NCBI GenBank assembly: GCA_963839645.1
Contig: CAWIVZ010000008.1
Coordinates: 558,001 to 622,000, forward strand
DNA from: PALSA-911 sp963839645
GTDB lineage: Bacteria > Pseudomonadota > Alphaproteobacteria > Acetobacterales > Acetobacteraceae
Direction of reading: 5' to 3'
DNA: 64,000 nt
Below, one piece after another: positions 8,749 to 17,190 of this stretch (position 1 is its first letter; every line of letters starts with the position of its first letter). Position numbers and translations under genes: made by a program. Under the pieces are notes generated by a model, which was not told the DNA's origin, ran no database searches, and was given only the letters and a program-made list of their open reading frames with translations.

Positions 8749-10107
8749 ATGAACGCTTCCCATCCGGGCGTGACGCTTGCTTTGGCCAAATTCGTCGCCG
8801 ATCTGTCGCCGAACAAGATCCCCGAGGAAGCCATGCGCATCGCCCGCATGGGCTTCATCGACTGCATCGGCACCATGATCGCCGGCCGCAACGACCCCGC
8901 GCCGCAGATCCTGCGCAAGGTGCTGGACGCCGCCTCCGGTCCGGCCAGTTTGTATTTCTCCGAGCTGCGCAGCACCGCGCCGGAAGCCGCCTGGATCAAC
9001 GGCACCGCCGCGCATGCGCTGGACTATGACGACGTCGCCCTGCGCGGTCACCCCAGCACGGTGCTGGTCCCGGCGATCCTGGCCGAGGCCGAGCAGCTCG
9101 GCGCCTCGGGCCTGGACATGCTGGTCGCCTATATCGCCGGCTACGAGACCTGGGCGGAGCTGTACCGCCGCGACACCGGCCTGCACCACGCCAAGGGCTG
9201 GCACCCCACCGGCATCTTCGGCTCGATCGGCGCCGCGGCCGCCTGCGCGTCCCTGCGCCGGCTGGACGAGACCCGCACCGCGATGGCGATCTCCCTCGGC
9301 GCGTCGCAGTCGGCGGGGACCATGGCCAATTTCGGCACCATGACCAAGCCCTTCCATGCCGGTCGCTCCGCCCATTCCGGCGTGATGGCAGCCCGGCTGG
9401 CCGAAGCCGGCTTCACCGCCAATATCGATGCGCTGGAACATCCGCAGGGTTTCCTGCACGCCGTCTCGCCCTCCGGCGAGGAAGACCGCACCAGCGAAAC
9501 CCATGTCGGCGAGAGCTGGGCGATCATCCAACAGGGGCTGTCGATCAAGAAATACCCGACCTGCTACTGCACCCACCGCGCCATCGACGCGGCGCTGGCC
9601 CTGGTCGAAGCCCACCCAGTGAAGCCCGAGGACGTCAAGGAAATCCGCGTCGACATCAGCGACTACTTCGCCACCGTGCTGCGCAACCACACGCCGCAAA
9701 CCGGTCTCGCCGCCAAGTTCAGCATGGAATTCGTGCTCAGCAGCGCCATCATCGCCAGGCGCGTCGGCCTCGCGGAACTCAGCGACGGCTTCGTGCGGCG
9801 CCCGGACGTGCAGGACCTGATGGCCAAGGTAAAGATCGTCACCGGCACCGAGCACGACCCGGAAATGCCCGGCGCCGCCCCGTTCGACCAGGTACGCGTG
9901 GAGCTCAATGACGGACAGACGCTGACCAGCGAGAAAATCCGCCGGGCCCGCGGCCATGCCACCCTGCCGCTGACCGACGCCGAGCTATACGACAAATTCG
10001 CCGATTGCCTGGGTGCCGGCGCCTCGGACCTGCCGGCGGAGACGCTGTTCGGCCGGCTGCAATCGCTGCAACAGATCTCCGCCCGCCAGCTTACCGCCTT
10101 GAACTGA
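8749..10107 (+). CDS. MmgE/PrpD family protein
   Basis: 452 aa, the usual length for MmgE/PrpD (2-methylcitrate dehydratase and related, including cis-aconitate decarboxylases). Family blocks seen: FIDCIGTMIAGR, NGTAAHALDYDDVALRGHPS with the conserved HALDYDD active-site segment, AGYETWAEL, GWHPTGIFGSIGAAAA, FHAGRSAHSG, and IKKYPTCYCTHRAID. It is 21 bp behind the HMGL-like gene. With the PrpB-like gene at the window's left edge this hints at a branched di- or tricarboxylate route, but that is inference. No terminator is visible after it. Confidence 0.9.
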   Translation: MNASHPGVTLALAKFVADLSPNKIPEEAMRIARMGFIDCIGTMIAGRNDPAPQILRKVLDAASGPASLYFSELRSTAPEAAWINGTAAHALDYDDVALRGHPSTVLVPAILAEAEQLGASGLDMLVAYIAGYETWAELYRRDTGLHHAKGWHPTGIFGSIGAAAACASLRRLDETRTAMAISLGASQSAGTMANFGTMTKPFHAGRSAHSGVMAARLAEAGFTANIDALEHPQGFLHAVSPSGEEDRTSETHVGESWAIIQQGLSIKKYPTCYCTHRAIDAALALVEAHPVKPEDVKEIRVDISDYFATVLRNHTPQTGLAAKFSMEFVLSSAIIARRVGLAELSDGFVRRPDVQDLMAKVKIVTGTEHDPEMPGAAPFDQVRVELNDGQTLTSEKIRRARGHATLPLTDAELYDKFADCLGAGASDLPAETLFGRLQSLQQISARQLTALN

Positions 10108-10224
10108 ACGCCCGTAAAACGCCCCTGCCCCGTCGCACCGTCATCCCGGCCGCGATCCTGCGCCGACCTGGCGGCGCCCGGAGATTGAACCAGTAGACCG
10201 ACGATCGCTCTGGCACAGGCGGTT

Positions 10225-10327
10225 TAGAGCATTATCGGATCATGTTCTTCGCATGATCCGATGAAAATGCTCGCCAAAACAAAGACAGAGCAGGAGCGGC
10301 GATCTTCCTGAGCCGATCATGCTCTAG
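10225..10327. repeat. Dispersed palindromic repeat, copy 1 (103 bp)
   Basis: Begins TAGAGCATTATCGG and ends GATCATGCTCTAG, so its ends are inverted repeats. An inner stem is formed by ATCGGATCATG (10234-10244) and CATGATCCGAT (10252-10262) around a 7-nt loop. The middle reads GCTCGCCAAAACAAAGAC and GAGCAGGAGCGGCGAT. A near-identical copy in the same orientation lies at 16805-16909, so it is a mobile or REP-like intergenic element, not a lone terminator. No ORF or transposase is associated. Confidence 0.9.
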
Positions 10328-10811
10328 TCCCAACGGTCAGAAGCCCGATTCGGCCGCCCCGGACAACTCTCTTTTTACATGACAACCTTATCAATGGACG
10401 TCGCGGGCCGGCGCGTGTAAATCGGCCACGTCGATAGGGTACGGATCGAAGCCGGGCCGGGAATATCCCGCCAGGATTGTATTGGACGACGCACCGTGTC
10501 GCGGATTTTCGAACGCAGGATATCCGCGCTACCGGTTGGAAGCGGGGATTTTTAAGGAGTATTCACGGGTACCAATGCTTTCCGTTCTGGCAAACAACCA
10601 TATGGTCATGCATCCGCGCGAAAAATTACCTAGAGAGTTTTCCATCGTCCATCGGCTCGCCCACAGCTGAAGATCCGGGCGTCCATGCAAGATCCCGAGA
10701 GTGGCGTTGAATTTCCGCCAAATTAATGCTGCCTGCTTCGAGTAGCCGCCAAACGAGAGACGTTCGTGTCTCGCCCTGTAGTGCCTTGCCCTGTTCGGCG
10801 GAAAAAATGAG
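10328..10811. other. Intergenic region upstream of the flippase fusion, no gene seen
   Basis: About 480 bp right of repeat copy 1. Short open frames here have no recognisable domain, atypical composition for this genome and no good ribosome-binding sites. The sequence looks less GC-rich than the flanks. It must hold the promoter and leader for the gene at 10812, but I cannot point to a convincing -35/-10 pair. Together with 10108-10224, which also shows no gene, it forms a 700-bp boundary between the catabolic genes and the polysaccharide cassette. Confidence 0.6.
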
Positions 10812-13658
10812 ATGAATGCTCTGACGGAACCGCAGCACGCGTCAGAAACGCGCCTCTCGCGCGTTCTGCGCGATTCGACCTTTTATTTATTGGGAAGCAT
10901 CGCCAGCCGGATCATCGGCTTTTTGGCGATCCCGTTCTATTCGCGCTACCTGTCGCCGGCCCAGTACGGCACCATCGAACTGATCGAACTCAGCACCCAG
11001 GTCGTCGCGCTATCATTCGGACTGCAAACCATCGGCACCGTGTTGAGCCGGCTATTCCACGATCAGGACAGCCCCGCCAGAGAGGCCAGCATCGTTTCCA
11101 CCAGCGTACTGGGCACCGCACTGCTCAGTGGGCTGATCTGCGCCGGCGGGGTTCTGGCGGCAGGTCCGTTGAGCCTCGCGGTGTTCCATTCCGCCGACCA
11201 GGCGACGCTGCTGCAGGTCGCGTTCCTCGCGATGTGGTTCGCGAACATGGTGGAAGTCAGCTTAGTCTACGAGCGCATTCGCCAACGGGCCCGCTTCTTT
11301 TTCTACTATTCGACCGGCATCCTGGCCGTCAATCTCGGTCTCAACATCTATTTCATCGGATTTGCCGGGGCGGGCGTCTGGGGCTTTATCTACAGCAAGC
11401 TGATCGTCACGTCCGTCGGAAGTGCGTTCCTGCTCTACCGGGTCCTGCGCGAGGTGGGCCTGCATTGGCAGCGGGCCTATGTCCCGCAATTCGTCCGGCT
11501 TGGCCTGCCGCTCCTCGCCGCCAGCGTTTCCGCCTTCGCCATTCACTTCTCGGATCGCTTCTTCCTGGCGGGTGCGGTCCCGCTGGCCGAACTCGGAAAA
11601 TATTCCCTGGCCTACCGGTTCGCCATGCTGGTCAGTGTTCTTATCGGCGAGTCTTTCTACCGGAGTTGGGGCGTCACCCTGTATCGCTTCGCCCGGGAGG
11701 ACGGCTGGAAGGAACGGTTTGCCCGTGTCGCCACCTATCTCATCTTCGCGCTGTATCTGACCGGGCTGGCGATCTCGCTGATGGCGCCGGAGTTGTTCAG
11801 CTTCATGGTTCCGCGGAGTTTCTATCCGCCCTATCTGCTGCTGCCGATCTTGGTGGCTGGTTATCTGTTTCGCGAGACCGGGGATTTTTTCCGGAGCCTG
11901 CTGCTGATCAACAAGCGGGCCAGCATGGTCGGGGGCGTGTCTTTTTTCGGCGCGGTTGTGAACATCCTGCTCAACTTCGCGCTGATCCCGACCCTCGGCA
12001 TCTACGGTGCCGCCCTGGCCACTCTGGGAACCTGGGTCGTCTACATGCTGGTGTTCTGGGTCATCGCGTGGCGAGAGCACGGGGTACCGGTCAGCGTCCT
12101 CGCCTTTGCCAAGATCAACCTGTTCGCCTTCGTCGTCTTCGCTCTCAGTGATCGGCTGCGATTGGACTTATTTTCCATCCAGACCACCATGGATTTCCTC
12201 TGGCTTGCCTTGTTCGGTATCCTTTGCTTGATGTTGTATTTTTCGCGGAGGGAAAGGACTGAACTCCTGTCCATCGTCAAATCCCAGGTCATGCGTCTGA
12301 TCGGCGCGCGGCCCCAGCCCTTCAACGACCCAGAATCCGGGTTACCGACCGTCGTGATGCTCGCCTACTATTTCCCGCCGGAGAACGTCATCGGCGCCGC
12401 ACGCCCCGGCCGGTTTTCGAAGTATCTGTCACGTCTGGGTTTTCCGATCACCGTCATATCGCAATGGATTGGCGGGCCCGAAACCGACAGTCCGCAAGCC
12501 GAGTGCCGCCCGACGAGCAGCCCGTCGCATAGCGAGAAGCCCGCGCACGTAACCACGATCCGCGTCCCATATCCACGGAGCGCTCACGGTGCGGCATATC
12601 GCACAAGCCGGCTTCTCGGCCTGCTCACCCGCTACCTGCTGCCCTATGACGATCGCCTGCCGTGGATACCCTTTGCCTACAGGGCAGCCGCGTCGACGGT
12701 GGCGGATAATCCGAATGCTGTCGTCGTTTCCAGCCATCCACCAGTGGCTACTCATCTGGTGGCGCTGCTCCTGAAGTTCCGACATGGCAGACGCTGGATC
12801 GCGGATTTCCGCGACCCACTGGCGAGGAACCCGCTTCGGACATCGAAACGGGCGGTCATGCTTGACGCAATCTTCGAAAGGCTGATCTTCCGGTATGCGG
12901 ATATCGTCATCGCGAACACCGATGCGGTCAAACAAATCTGGCAGGATCGCTTCCCGCAATGGCGTCACAAGATCCACCTCATCTGGAACGGCTTCGACCC
13001 AGAGGACGGGATCGTCCCCAAGCCAATCAGCGCTCGCACCCAGCGGACAATCGCCCATATCGGTACTGTCTATGGCGGGCGTACTCCCTGGCCGCTGATC
13101 GAGTCACTGGACCGCCTGATCTCGGCCGGGAAAATCCCCGCTGAGAGCATCCAGCTGCGCCTTCTCGGCCCTATCCAGAACCAGTGCCTCGATCCCACCG
13201 CCGGTCCATTCCAGCGGCTCATGGCCTTGGGTTCTCTGCACGTCGACGACAGGATGGCGCCGCAAGCCGAAGCGAGAAACGAGATGCTGAGCGCCGATTA
13301 TCTCCTGCTGCTCGACATCGTGGACAATGAGGTGCCCGGCATTCAATTGCCGGCCAAGATCTTCGACTACATTCGTGCATGCCGGCCGGTGCTGGCCTTC
13401 ACCCCGGCGGATTCCGTTATTAACCGGGTGCTGGCCACAGCCGGAATTCCCTGCATCTGTATCGCCCCCTCGGCGCCCGCGGCAGAAATGGACCGCGCCA
13501 TCCTGGACTTTCTCGCCCCACCCCGAACCGAGGTGCAGCCCAGCGAAACATTTTGGCACAATTTTGACGCGGCCAGTCAGACCTATATCCTGGCCAATCT
13601 TATCTCCAAGATCTCGCTCCGTGGGACGACCGCGGCAAAACCGGCGCAGCAAGGCTGA
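10812..13658 (+). CDS. Wzx-like polysaccharide flippase fused to a GT-B glycosyltransferase
   Basis: 948 aa in one uninterrupted frame. Residues 1 to about 480 are a polysaccharide flippase of the MVF/Wzx type: RDSTFYLLGSIASRIIGFL start, RYLSPAQYG signature and some 12-14 hydrophobic helices. After a basic linker (about 480-505) a GT-B glycosyltransferase begins at VVMLAYYFPPE, continues through VVVSSHPPVATH and WIADFRDPL, and has the donor-side blocks HIGTVYGGRTPWPL and LPAKIFDYIRACRPVLAF. The chain would flip a lipid-linked sugar and elongate or start a glycan at the cytosolic membrane face. Usually these are separate proteins. An internal ATG near 12289 lacks a clear SD, so separate translation of the transferase seems unlikely. 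It is convergent with wecC. Confidence 0.85.
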   Translation: MNALTEPQHASETRLSRVLRDSTFYLLGSIASRIIGFLAIPFYSRYLSPAQYGTIELIELSTQVVALSFGLQTIGTVLSRLFHDQDSPAREASIVSTSVLGTALLSGLICAGGVLAAGPLSLAVFHSADQATLLQVAFLAMWFANMVEVSLVYERIRQRARFFFYYSTGILAVNLGLNIYFIGFAGAGVWGFIYSKLIVTSVGSAFLLYRVLREVGLHWQRAYVPQFVRLGLPLLAASVSAFAIHFSDRFFLAGAVPLAELGKYSLAYRFAMLVSVLIGESFYRSWGVTLYRFAREDGWKERFARVATYLIFALYLTGLAISLMAPELFSFMVPRSFYPPYLLLPILVAGYLFRETGDFFRSLLLINKRASMVGGVSFFGAVVNILLNFALIPTLGIYGAALATLGTWVVYMLVFWVIAWREHGVPVSVLAFAKINLFAFVVFALSDRLRLDLFSIQTTMDFLWLALFGILCLMLYFSRRERTELLSIVKSQVMRLIGARPQPFNDPESGLPTVVMLAYYFPPENVIGAARPGRFSKYLSRLGFPITVISQWIGGPETDSPQAECRPTSSPSHSEKPAHVTTIRVPYPRSAHGAAYRTSRLLGLLTRYLLPYDDRLPWIPFAYRAAASTVADNPNAVVVSSHPPVATHLVALLLKFRHGRRWIADFRDPLARNPLRTSKRAVMLDAIFERLIFRYADIVIANTDAVKQIWQDRFPQWRHKIHLIWNGFDPEDGIVPKPISARTQRTIAHIGTVYGGRTPWPLIESLDRLISAGKIPAESIQLRLLGPIQNQCLDPTAGPFQRLMALGSLHVDDRMAPQAEARNEMLSADYLLLLDIVDNEVPGIQLPAKIFDYIRACRPVLAFTPADSVINRVLATAGIPCICIAPSAPAAEMDRAILDFLAPPRTEVQPSETFWHNFDAASQTYILANLISKISLRGTTAAKPAQQG

Positions 13659-13868
13659 GCCGGTGGTGCATCGCGCGACCGGTAGACCTGGATAACCTGC
13701 CTTTGCCGGCCACGAGGATCATGCGTGGGTGGGCAATGCCAGTTCCCGGCATGAACCCGGATTCGTGGCATCTGGATCGAGAACTCTCGTAGTTTCGATT
13801 ATATGTCCGAACCAGGCCGTCCGGCATTCCTCATGCGTATTGCGGCACGATGCCCTTTTCCGGTCGGT
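13659..13868. other. Convergent intergenic gap
   Basis: About 210 bp between the 3' ends of the flippase fusion and wecC. A short ATGCC...CGGCAT inverted repeat near 13737-13753 has no T tract. I see no strong intrinsic terminator and no gene. Confidence 0.5.
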
Positions 13869-15110
13869 TTAAACCATGATCCCGATGGCATCGACCACGA
13901 CCTTGTTCAGAAAGCCGTTCTTTTCCAGCCGGCGGAATTGCTTGTGACCAACCAGAAACGCAACGATGTCGGCGTCGCGCTGCGCCATCTCCGCGTCGAC
14001 CAGGGAGACATTCTCCAATTGGCCAAGCGCCGGAGGCAGTTCTGTGATGTTGGGCTCCACCACCAGGACCCGTAAACCCTTTTGTTGCGCCAGCATCTGG
14101 ACAATTTCCACCGACGGGCTTTCCCGCAAATCGTCCACATCGGGCTTGTAGGCAATGCCGAAGCAGGCGACCACCGGATCCCGAAAACGATCCGCCAGCT
14201 TCAGGATGCGTGCGCATACCCAATGCGGCTTACCGTCGTTGACTTCCCGCGCCACCCGGATGATCCGCGCGAGGTCCGGCGCGGCATCGACAACGAACCA
14301 GGGATCGACCGCGATACAATGTCCCCCCACGCCAGCGCCTGGCTGCAGGATATTCACCCTGGGATGCTTGTTCGCCAGTTCGATCGCCCGCCATACATCC
14401 ACATTCAACCGCTCGCAGATCAACGACAGTTCATTTGCGAAGGCGATATTCACATCCCGATATGAATTCTCGATCAGCTTGACGAACTCCGCCGTCCGGC
14501 AATCCGTCAGGAAGGATCGGCCGGAGACGAAAGTTTCATACAGCGTCAATGCGCTGGCGGCGCATTCATTCGTCATGCCGCCGATGATGCGGTCATTGGA
14601 CACCAGTTCGCGCACCATCTGCCCGGGCAGGATCCGTTCCGGACAATGCGTTATGAACACATCCGCGCCACCGACCTGCTGATAGCGCGGAAACACCAGA
14701 TCCGGACGGGCCGCGGCGAGACGTTCGGTCAGCCGTTCGGTCGCACCGATCGGCGAGGTTAATTCAAGGATCACCGTATCGCCGCGCTTCAGGACCCCGG
14801 CGATCGAGTCTGTGGCCGCGTCCACATAGGACAGGTCGGGCTTCTTGCCGTCCTTGAACGGGGTCGGCACCGCCAGGATGAAGTAATCCGCCTCCACCGG
14901 GGTGTCTTGCGCCCGTAACCGGCCCACCTGCACCGCCGCCGTCAGCAGCATCTGCAGATCGGGCTCCTGGAAATGCGCATGGCCATCCCGGATCATCGCC
15001 ACGACACGCGCATTGGTATCGCAGCCGACCACCTCATGACCGCGGCTGGCGAGCATCGCCGCCGTCGGCAAGCCGATATAGCCAAGACCGACAACGCAAA
15101 CCTTGCTCAT
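13869..15110 (-). CDS. wecC: UDP-N-acetyl-D-mannosaminuronate dehydrogenase (nucleotide-sugar dehydrogenase)
   Basis: 413 aa, close to E. coli WecC (420). Oxidises UDP-ManNAc to UDP-ManNAcA with two NAD+. N-terminal Rossmann loop GLGYIGLP at about 8-15, AVPTPFKDG, ELTSPIGATE, CPERILPGQ, KLIENSYRDVNIAFANEL, and the catalytic-Cys segment GGHCIAVDPWF. The ATG at 15110 overlaps the wecB stop by 4 bp, so the two are coupled. The product is a building block for the glycan presumably handled by the flippase-glycosyltransferase fusion next door. Substrate choice (ManNAc rather than another UDP-sugar) is supported by the WecB partner. Confidence 0.93.
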   Translation of the reverse strand: MSKVCVVGLGYIGLPTAAMLASRGHEVVGCDTNARVVAMIRDGHAHFQEPDLQMLLTAAVQVGRLRAQDTPVEADYFILAVPTPFKDGKKPDLSYVDAATDSIAGVLKRGDTVILELTSPIGATERLTERLAAARPDLVFPRYQQVGGADVFITHCPERILPGQMVRELVSNDRIIGGMTNECAASALTLYETFVSGRSFLTDCRTAEFVKLIENSYRDVNIAFANELSLICERLNVDVWRAIELANKHPRVNILQPGAGVGGHCIAVDPWFVVDAAPDLARIIRVAREVNDGKPHWVCARILKLADRFRDPVVACFGIAYKPDVDDLRESPSVEIVQMLAQQKGLRVLVVEPNITELPPALGQLENVSLVDAEMAQRDADIVAFLVGHKQFRRLEKNGFLNKVVVDAIGIMV

Positions 15111-16237
15111 GGCCTCTGAAACTCCTCAATGGCATCGACAATCCGGCTCGCGGCATTACCGTCACCATACGGAAACACAGCCCGGGCGCGGTTTGCGTAC
15201 TCGGCGGGATCGTCAAACAACGCATCCACCTTCTGACGCATCAGCAGCGGATCCGTGCCGATCAGTTGCACCACGCCGGTCGCCAGCGCCTCCGGGCGCT
15301 CGGTAATGTCGCGCATCACCAACACGGGCTTGCCGAGCGCCGGTCCCTCCTCCTGGATGCCGCCAGAATCGGTGATCAAAAGCGCTGCCCGCCCCATCAG
15401 GAACACCATGTCCAGATATTCCACCGGCACGATCAGGTGGATGTTCCGGTGGCTTGCAAGCCGCTGATGCACGACATCCCCCACCTGCGGGTTCAGATGA
15501 ACGGGGTAGACCAGTTGCACGTCATCGCGCTCCGCGACCGCGGCCAGGCCGTCGCAGATGCGCTGGAAGCCTTCGCCGAAACTCTCTCGCCGGTGGCCGG
15601 TAACCAGCACCAGACGGCGGCCGGGGTCCAGAAACGGGTAGCGGGCAGAAATCGCGGCGGCCAATGCCGGATCCCCGGCTATGCGCCCGGCAATGAACAG
15701 GAGGGCGTCGATCCCGGTATTGCCGGTAACCAGCACCTTGCCGCGCCGGTTGTATTCGCGCGCCAAGTTCGCCGCGGAACTTTCCGTCGGCGCGAACATC
15801 AGGTCGGCCATCGCGTCGATGGAAACGCGGTTGAATTCCTCCGGCCAGGGGCGCTGCAGGTCGAAGGACCGCAGCCCCGCCTCGACATGACCGATCGCGG
15901 TCCGGGCATAGAAGGCGGCCAGCGCCGTCGCCATCGCCGTCGTGGTATCGCCATGCACCAGCACGATATCGGGCTTTGCTCGCGCCAGCACCGCTCCCAT
16001 GCGCTGCAGGACCTTCGAGGTAATATCCGCCAGGGTCTGGTTCGGGGCCATGATCTCCAGGTCGATATCCGGCTGTTCGCCGAATGCCGTGAATACCTGA
16101 TCGAGCATATGCCGATGCTGTCCGGTCACGCAGACGATCTGCTCAATGCCGGGGCGCGAACGAAGCTCCCGGACAACCGGCATCATCTTAATGCCTTCTG
16201 GCCGGGTCCCAAACACGGTCAGAACGCGCTTCTTCAT
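15107..16237 (-). CDS. wecB: UDP-N-acetylglucosamine 2-epimerase (non-hydrolysing)
   Basis: 376 aa GT-B-fold epimerase converting UDP-GlcNAc to UDP-ManNAc. Conserved blocks: VFGTRPEGIKMMPV at the N terminus, VTGQHRHMLDQV, VHGDTTTAMATALAAF, HVEAGLRS, VTGHRRESFGEGF and DSGGIQEEGPALGKP. The start at 16237 (KKRVLTVFGTRPE) fits the family; an upstream in-frame TTG at 16291 would add 18 unrelated residues. SD is weak. First gene of the wecB-wecC pair; the upstream 560 bp is gene-free and contains repeat copy 2. Confidence 0.93.
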   Translation of the reverse strand: MKKRVLTVFGTRPEGIKMMPVVRELRSRPGIEQIVCVTGQHRHMLDQVFTAFGEQPDIDLEIMAPNQTLADITSKVLQRMGAVLARAKPDIVLVHGDTTTAMATALAAFYARTAIGHVEAGLRSFDLQRPWPEEFNRVSIDAMADLMFAPTESSAANLAREYNRRGKVLVTGNTGIDALLFIAGRIAGDPALAAAISARYPFLDPGRRLVLVTGHRRESFGEGFQRICDGLAAVAERDDVQLVYPVHLNPQVGDVVHQRLASHRNIHLIVPVEYLDMVFLMGRAALLITDSGGIQEEGPALGKPVLVMRDITERPEALATGVVQLIGTDPLLMRQKVDALFDDPAEYANRARAVFPYGDGNAASRIVDAIEEFQRP

Positions 16238-16291
16238 GGGGATGTCGACCACATCGTGTTTTGACGCCACTTTATTGCAAAAGTAATACAA

Positions 16292-16803
16292 AATCCTGCG
16301 CTAGAAAAAGTCATGAACTTGCGGACGCCCGACGATAATACGCGCCAACAACAACCCTCTTGCGAAAGGCGGGATACAAGACAACGGGCGCGCGCACAAG
16401 TCACCGCCGCCCGTCTGGACACGGGTGCGGGCGCGTTGGCACATCCGGCTTTGCCAAGTCCTAGGTCCCACCTTCAATGGCTGAACCCAATCACCCGCAA
16501 GGATGGTACTGCAATTCCTTGTCAGCCATACGATGGCGTTCTGGCTTGCACTCGCACGCGACCTTAGTCCGATGAAATTCCAGGTTCAATATACCTTGAA
16601 GCACCCTCAATATACGTGCGGGTGCTTGAGACCATTCAAACCGGCAAGCAGCAGCGACAGCCAGAACTTGCAACAATAGAGCAACCGGCCTCCAACACCG
16701 CACCGGGCTCGGCCCGACGACCAGCCTCATGCTACTCACATTTTCGTAAATAGACCAAAGATTGCCGAATATTAACTTATCCGACGCCGGAGCGGCCTTC
16801 AGG
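16292..16803. other. Intergenic region upstream of wecB, no gene seen
   Basis: About 510 bp. One stem candidate, AAGCACCC at 16599-16606 with GGGTGCTT at 16620-16627 around a 13-nt loop, is the only structure noticed. The composition is more A/T-rich and the short open frames have no recognisable content. It should contain the wecBC promoter; none is clear enough to call. Confidence 0.55.
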
Positions 16804-16804
16804 C

Positions 16805-16909
16805 TAGAGCATTATCGGATCATGTTCTTCACATGATCCGATAAAAATGCTCGCCAAAACAAAGACTAGAGCAGGAGCGGCGATTCTACCTGAGCCGATC
16901 ATGCTCTAG
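16805..16909. repeat. Dispersed palindromic repeat, copy 2 (105 bp)
   Basis: Same orientation as the copy at 10225-10327 and nearly identical, differing by a few substitutions and two extra bases near the middle and 3' part. Ends CTAGAGCAT and ATGCTCTAG are inverted. The inner stem here is a perfect 13-bp arm pair, TATCGGATCATGT (16813-16825) and ACATGATCCGATA (16831-16843), with a TCTTC loop. It lies just downstream of the DUF1467 gene (minus strand), so it might also act as a transcript end. Confidence 0.9.
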
Positions 16910-16914
16910 TCCGT

Positions 16915-17184
16915 TCAGCGATCACCGGCCCCGTGCATCGCCAGAATGCCGTGACGGAAGCTGGCCCAGTCGCTGGTGATCACCAGATAGCACAGCACCC
17001 AGAGCACCAACGCCACCAGCGTGTTGGCCAGCACGATCCGCCAGATCCGGACCTGTTCCGGTGCCCCGCGCCAGCCGGTGCGCTCATCCGGCGCGGCGAC
17101 CGGGCGGCCGAAGAACGGCAGCACGGCAAATAGCCCGATCCACCAGATCACCGCATACAGCAATAGTCCGACAATCCAGTCCAT
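16915..17184 (-). CDS. DUF1467 family small membrane protein
   Basis: 89 aa, two hydrophobic segments (about 5-25 and 50-70) separated by a charged loop: N-terminal VGLLLYAVIWWIGLFAVLPF, then APDERTGWRGAPE, then ANTLVALVLWVLCYLVI. This is the alphaproteobacterial DUF1467 pattern, a family of unknown function that is commonly encoded directly after rnj. It starts 6 bp downstream of the rnj stop, so it is probably the last gene of the nuo-coaX-rnj transcript. Confidence 0.85.
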   Translation of the reverse strand: MDWIVGLLLYAVIWWIGLFAVLPFFGRPVAAPDERTGWRGAPEQVRIWRIVLANTLVALVLWVLCYLVITSDWASFRHGILAMHGAGDR

Positions 17185-17190
17185 GGCCCG

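Noticed and set aside
5797..9957. Very long open frame on the minus strand (over 1300 codons) opposite the xdhC, MocA, HMGL and MmgE genes
   Set aside because: Composition is low-complexity Gly/Ala/Arg/His/Gln with no domain, and the opposite strand carries four well-recognised genes. High GC makes long antisense frames common.
12289..13658. Separate glycosyltransferase gene starting at an internal ATG
   Set aside because: No ribosome-binding site precedes it and the frame is open from the flippase, so one fused protein is the better reading.
16599..16627. Hairpin upstream of wecB as a riboswitch or attenuator
   Set aside because: Only an 8-bp stem with a long loop, over 350 bp from the start codon, and no conserved aptamer pattern.
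10225..16909. Composite transposon
   Set aside because: The flanking repeats are about 105 bp with no transposase, and I saw no target-site duplication outside them.
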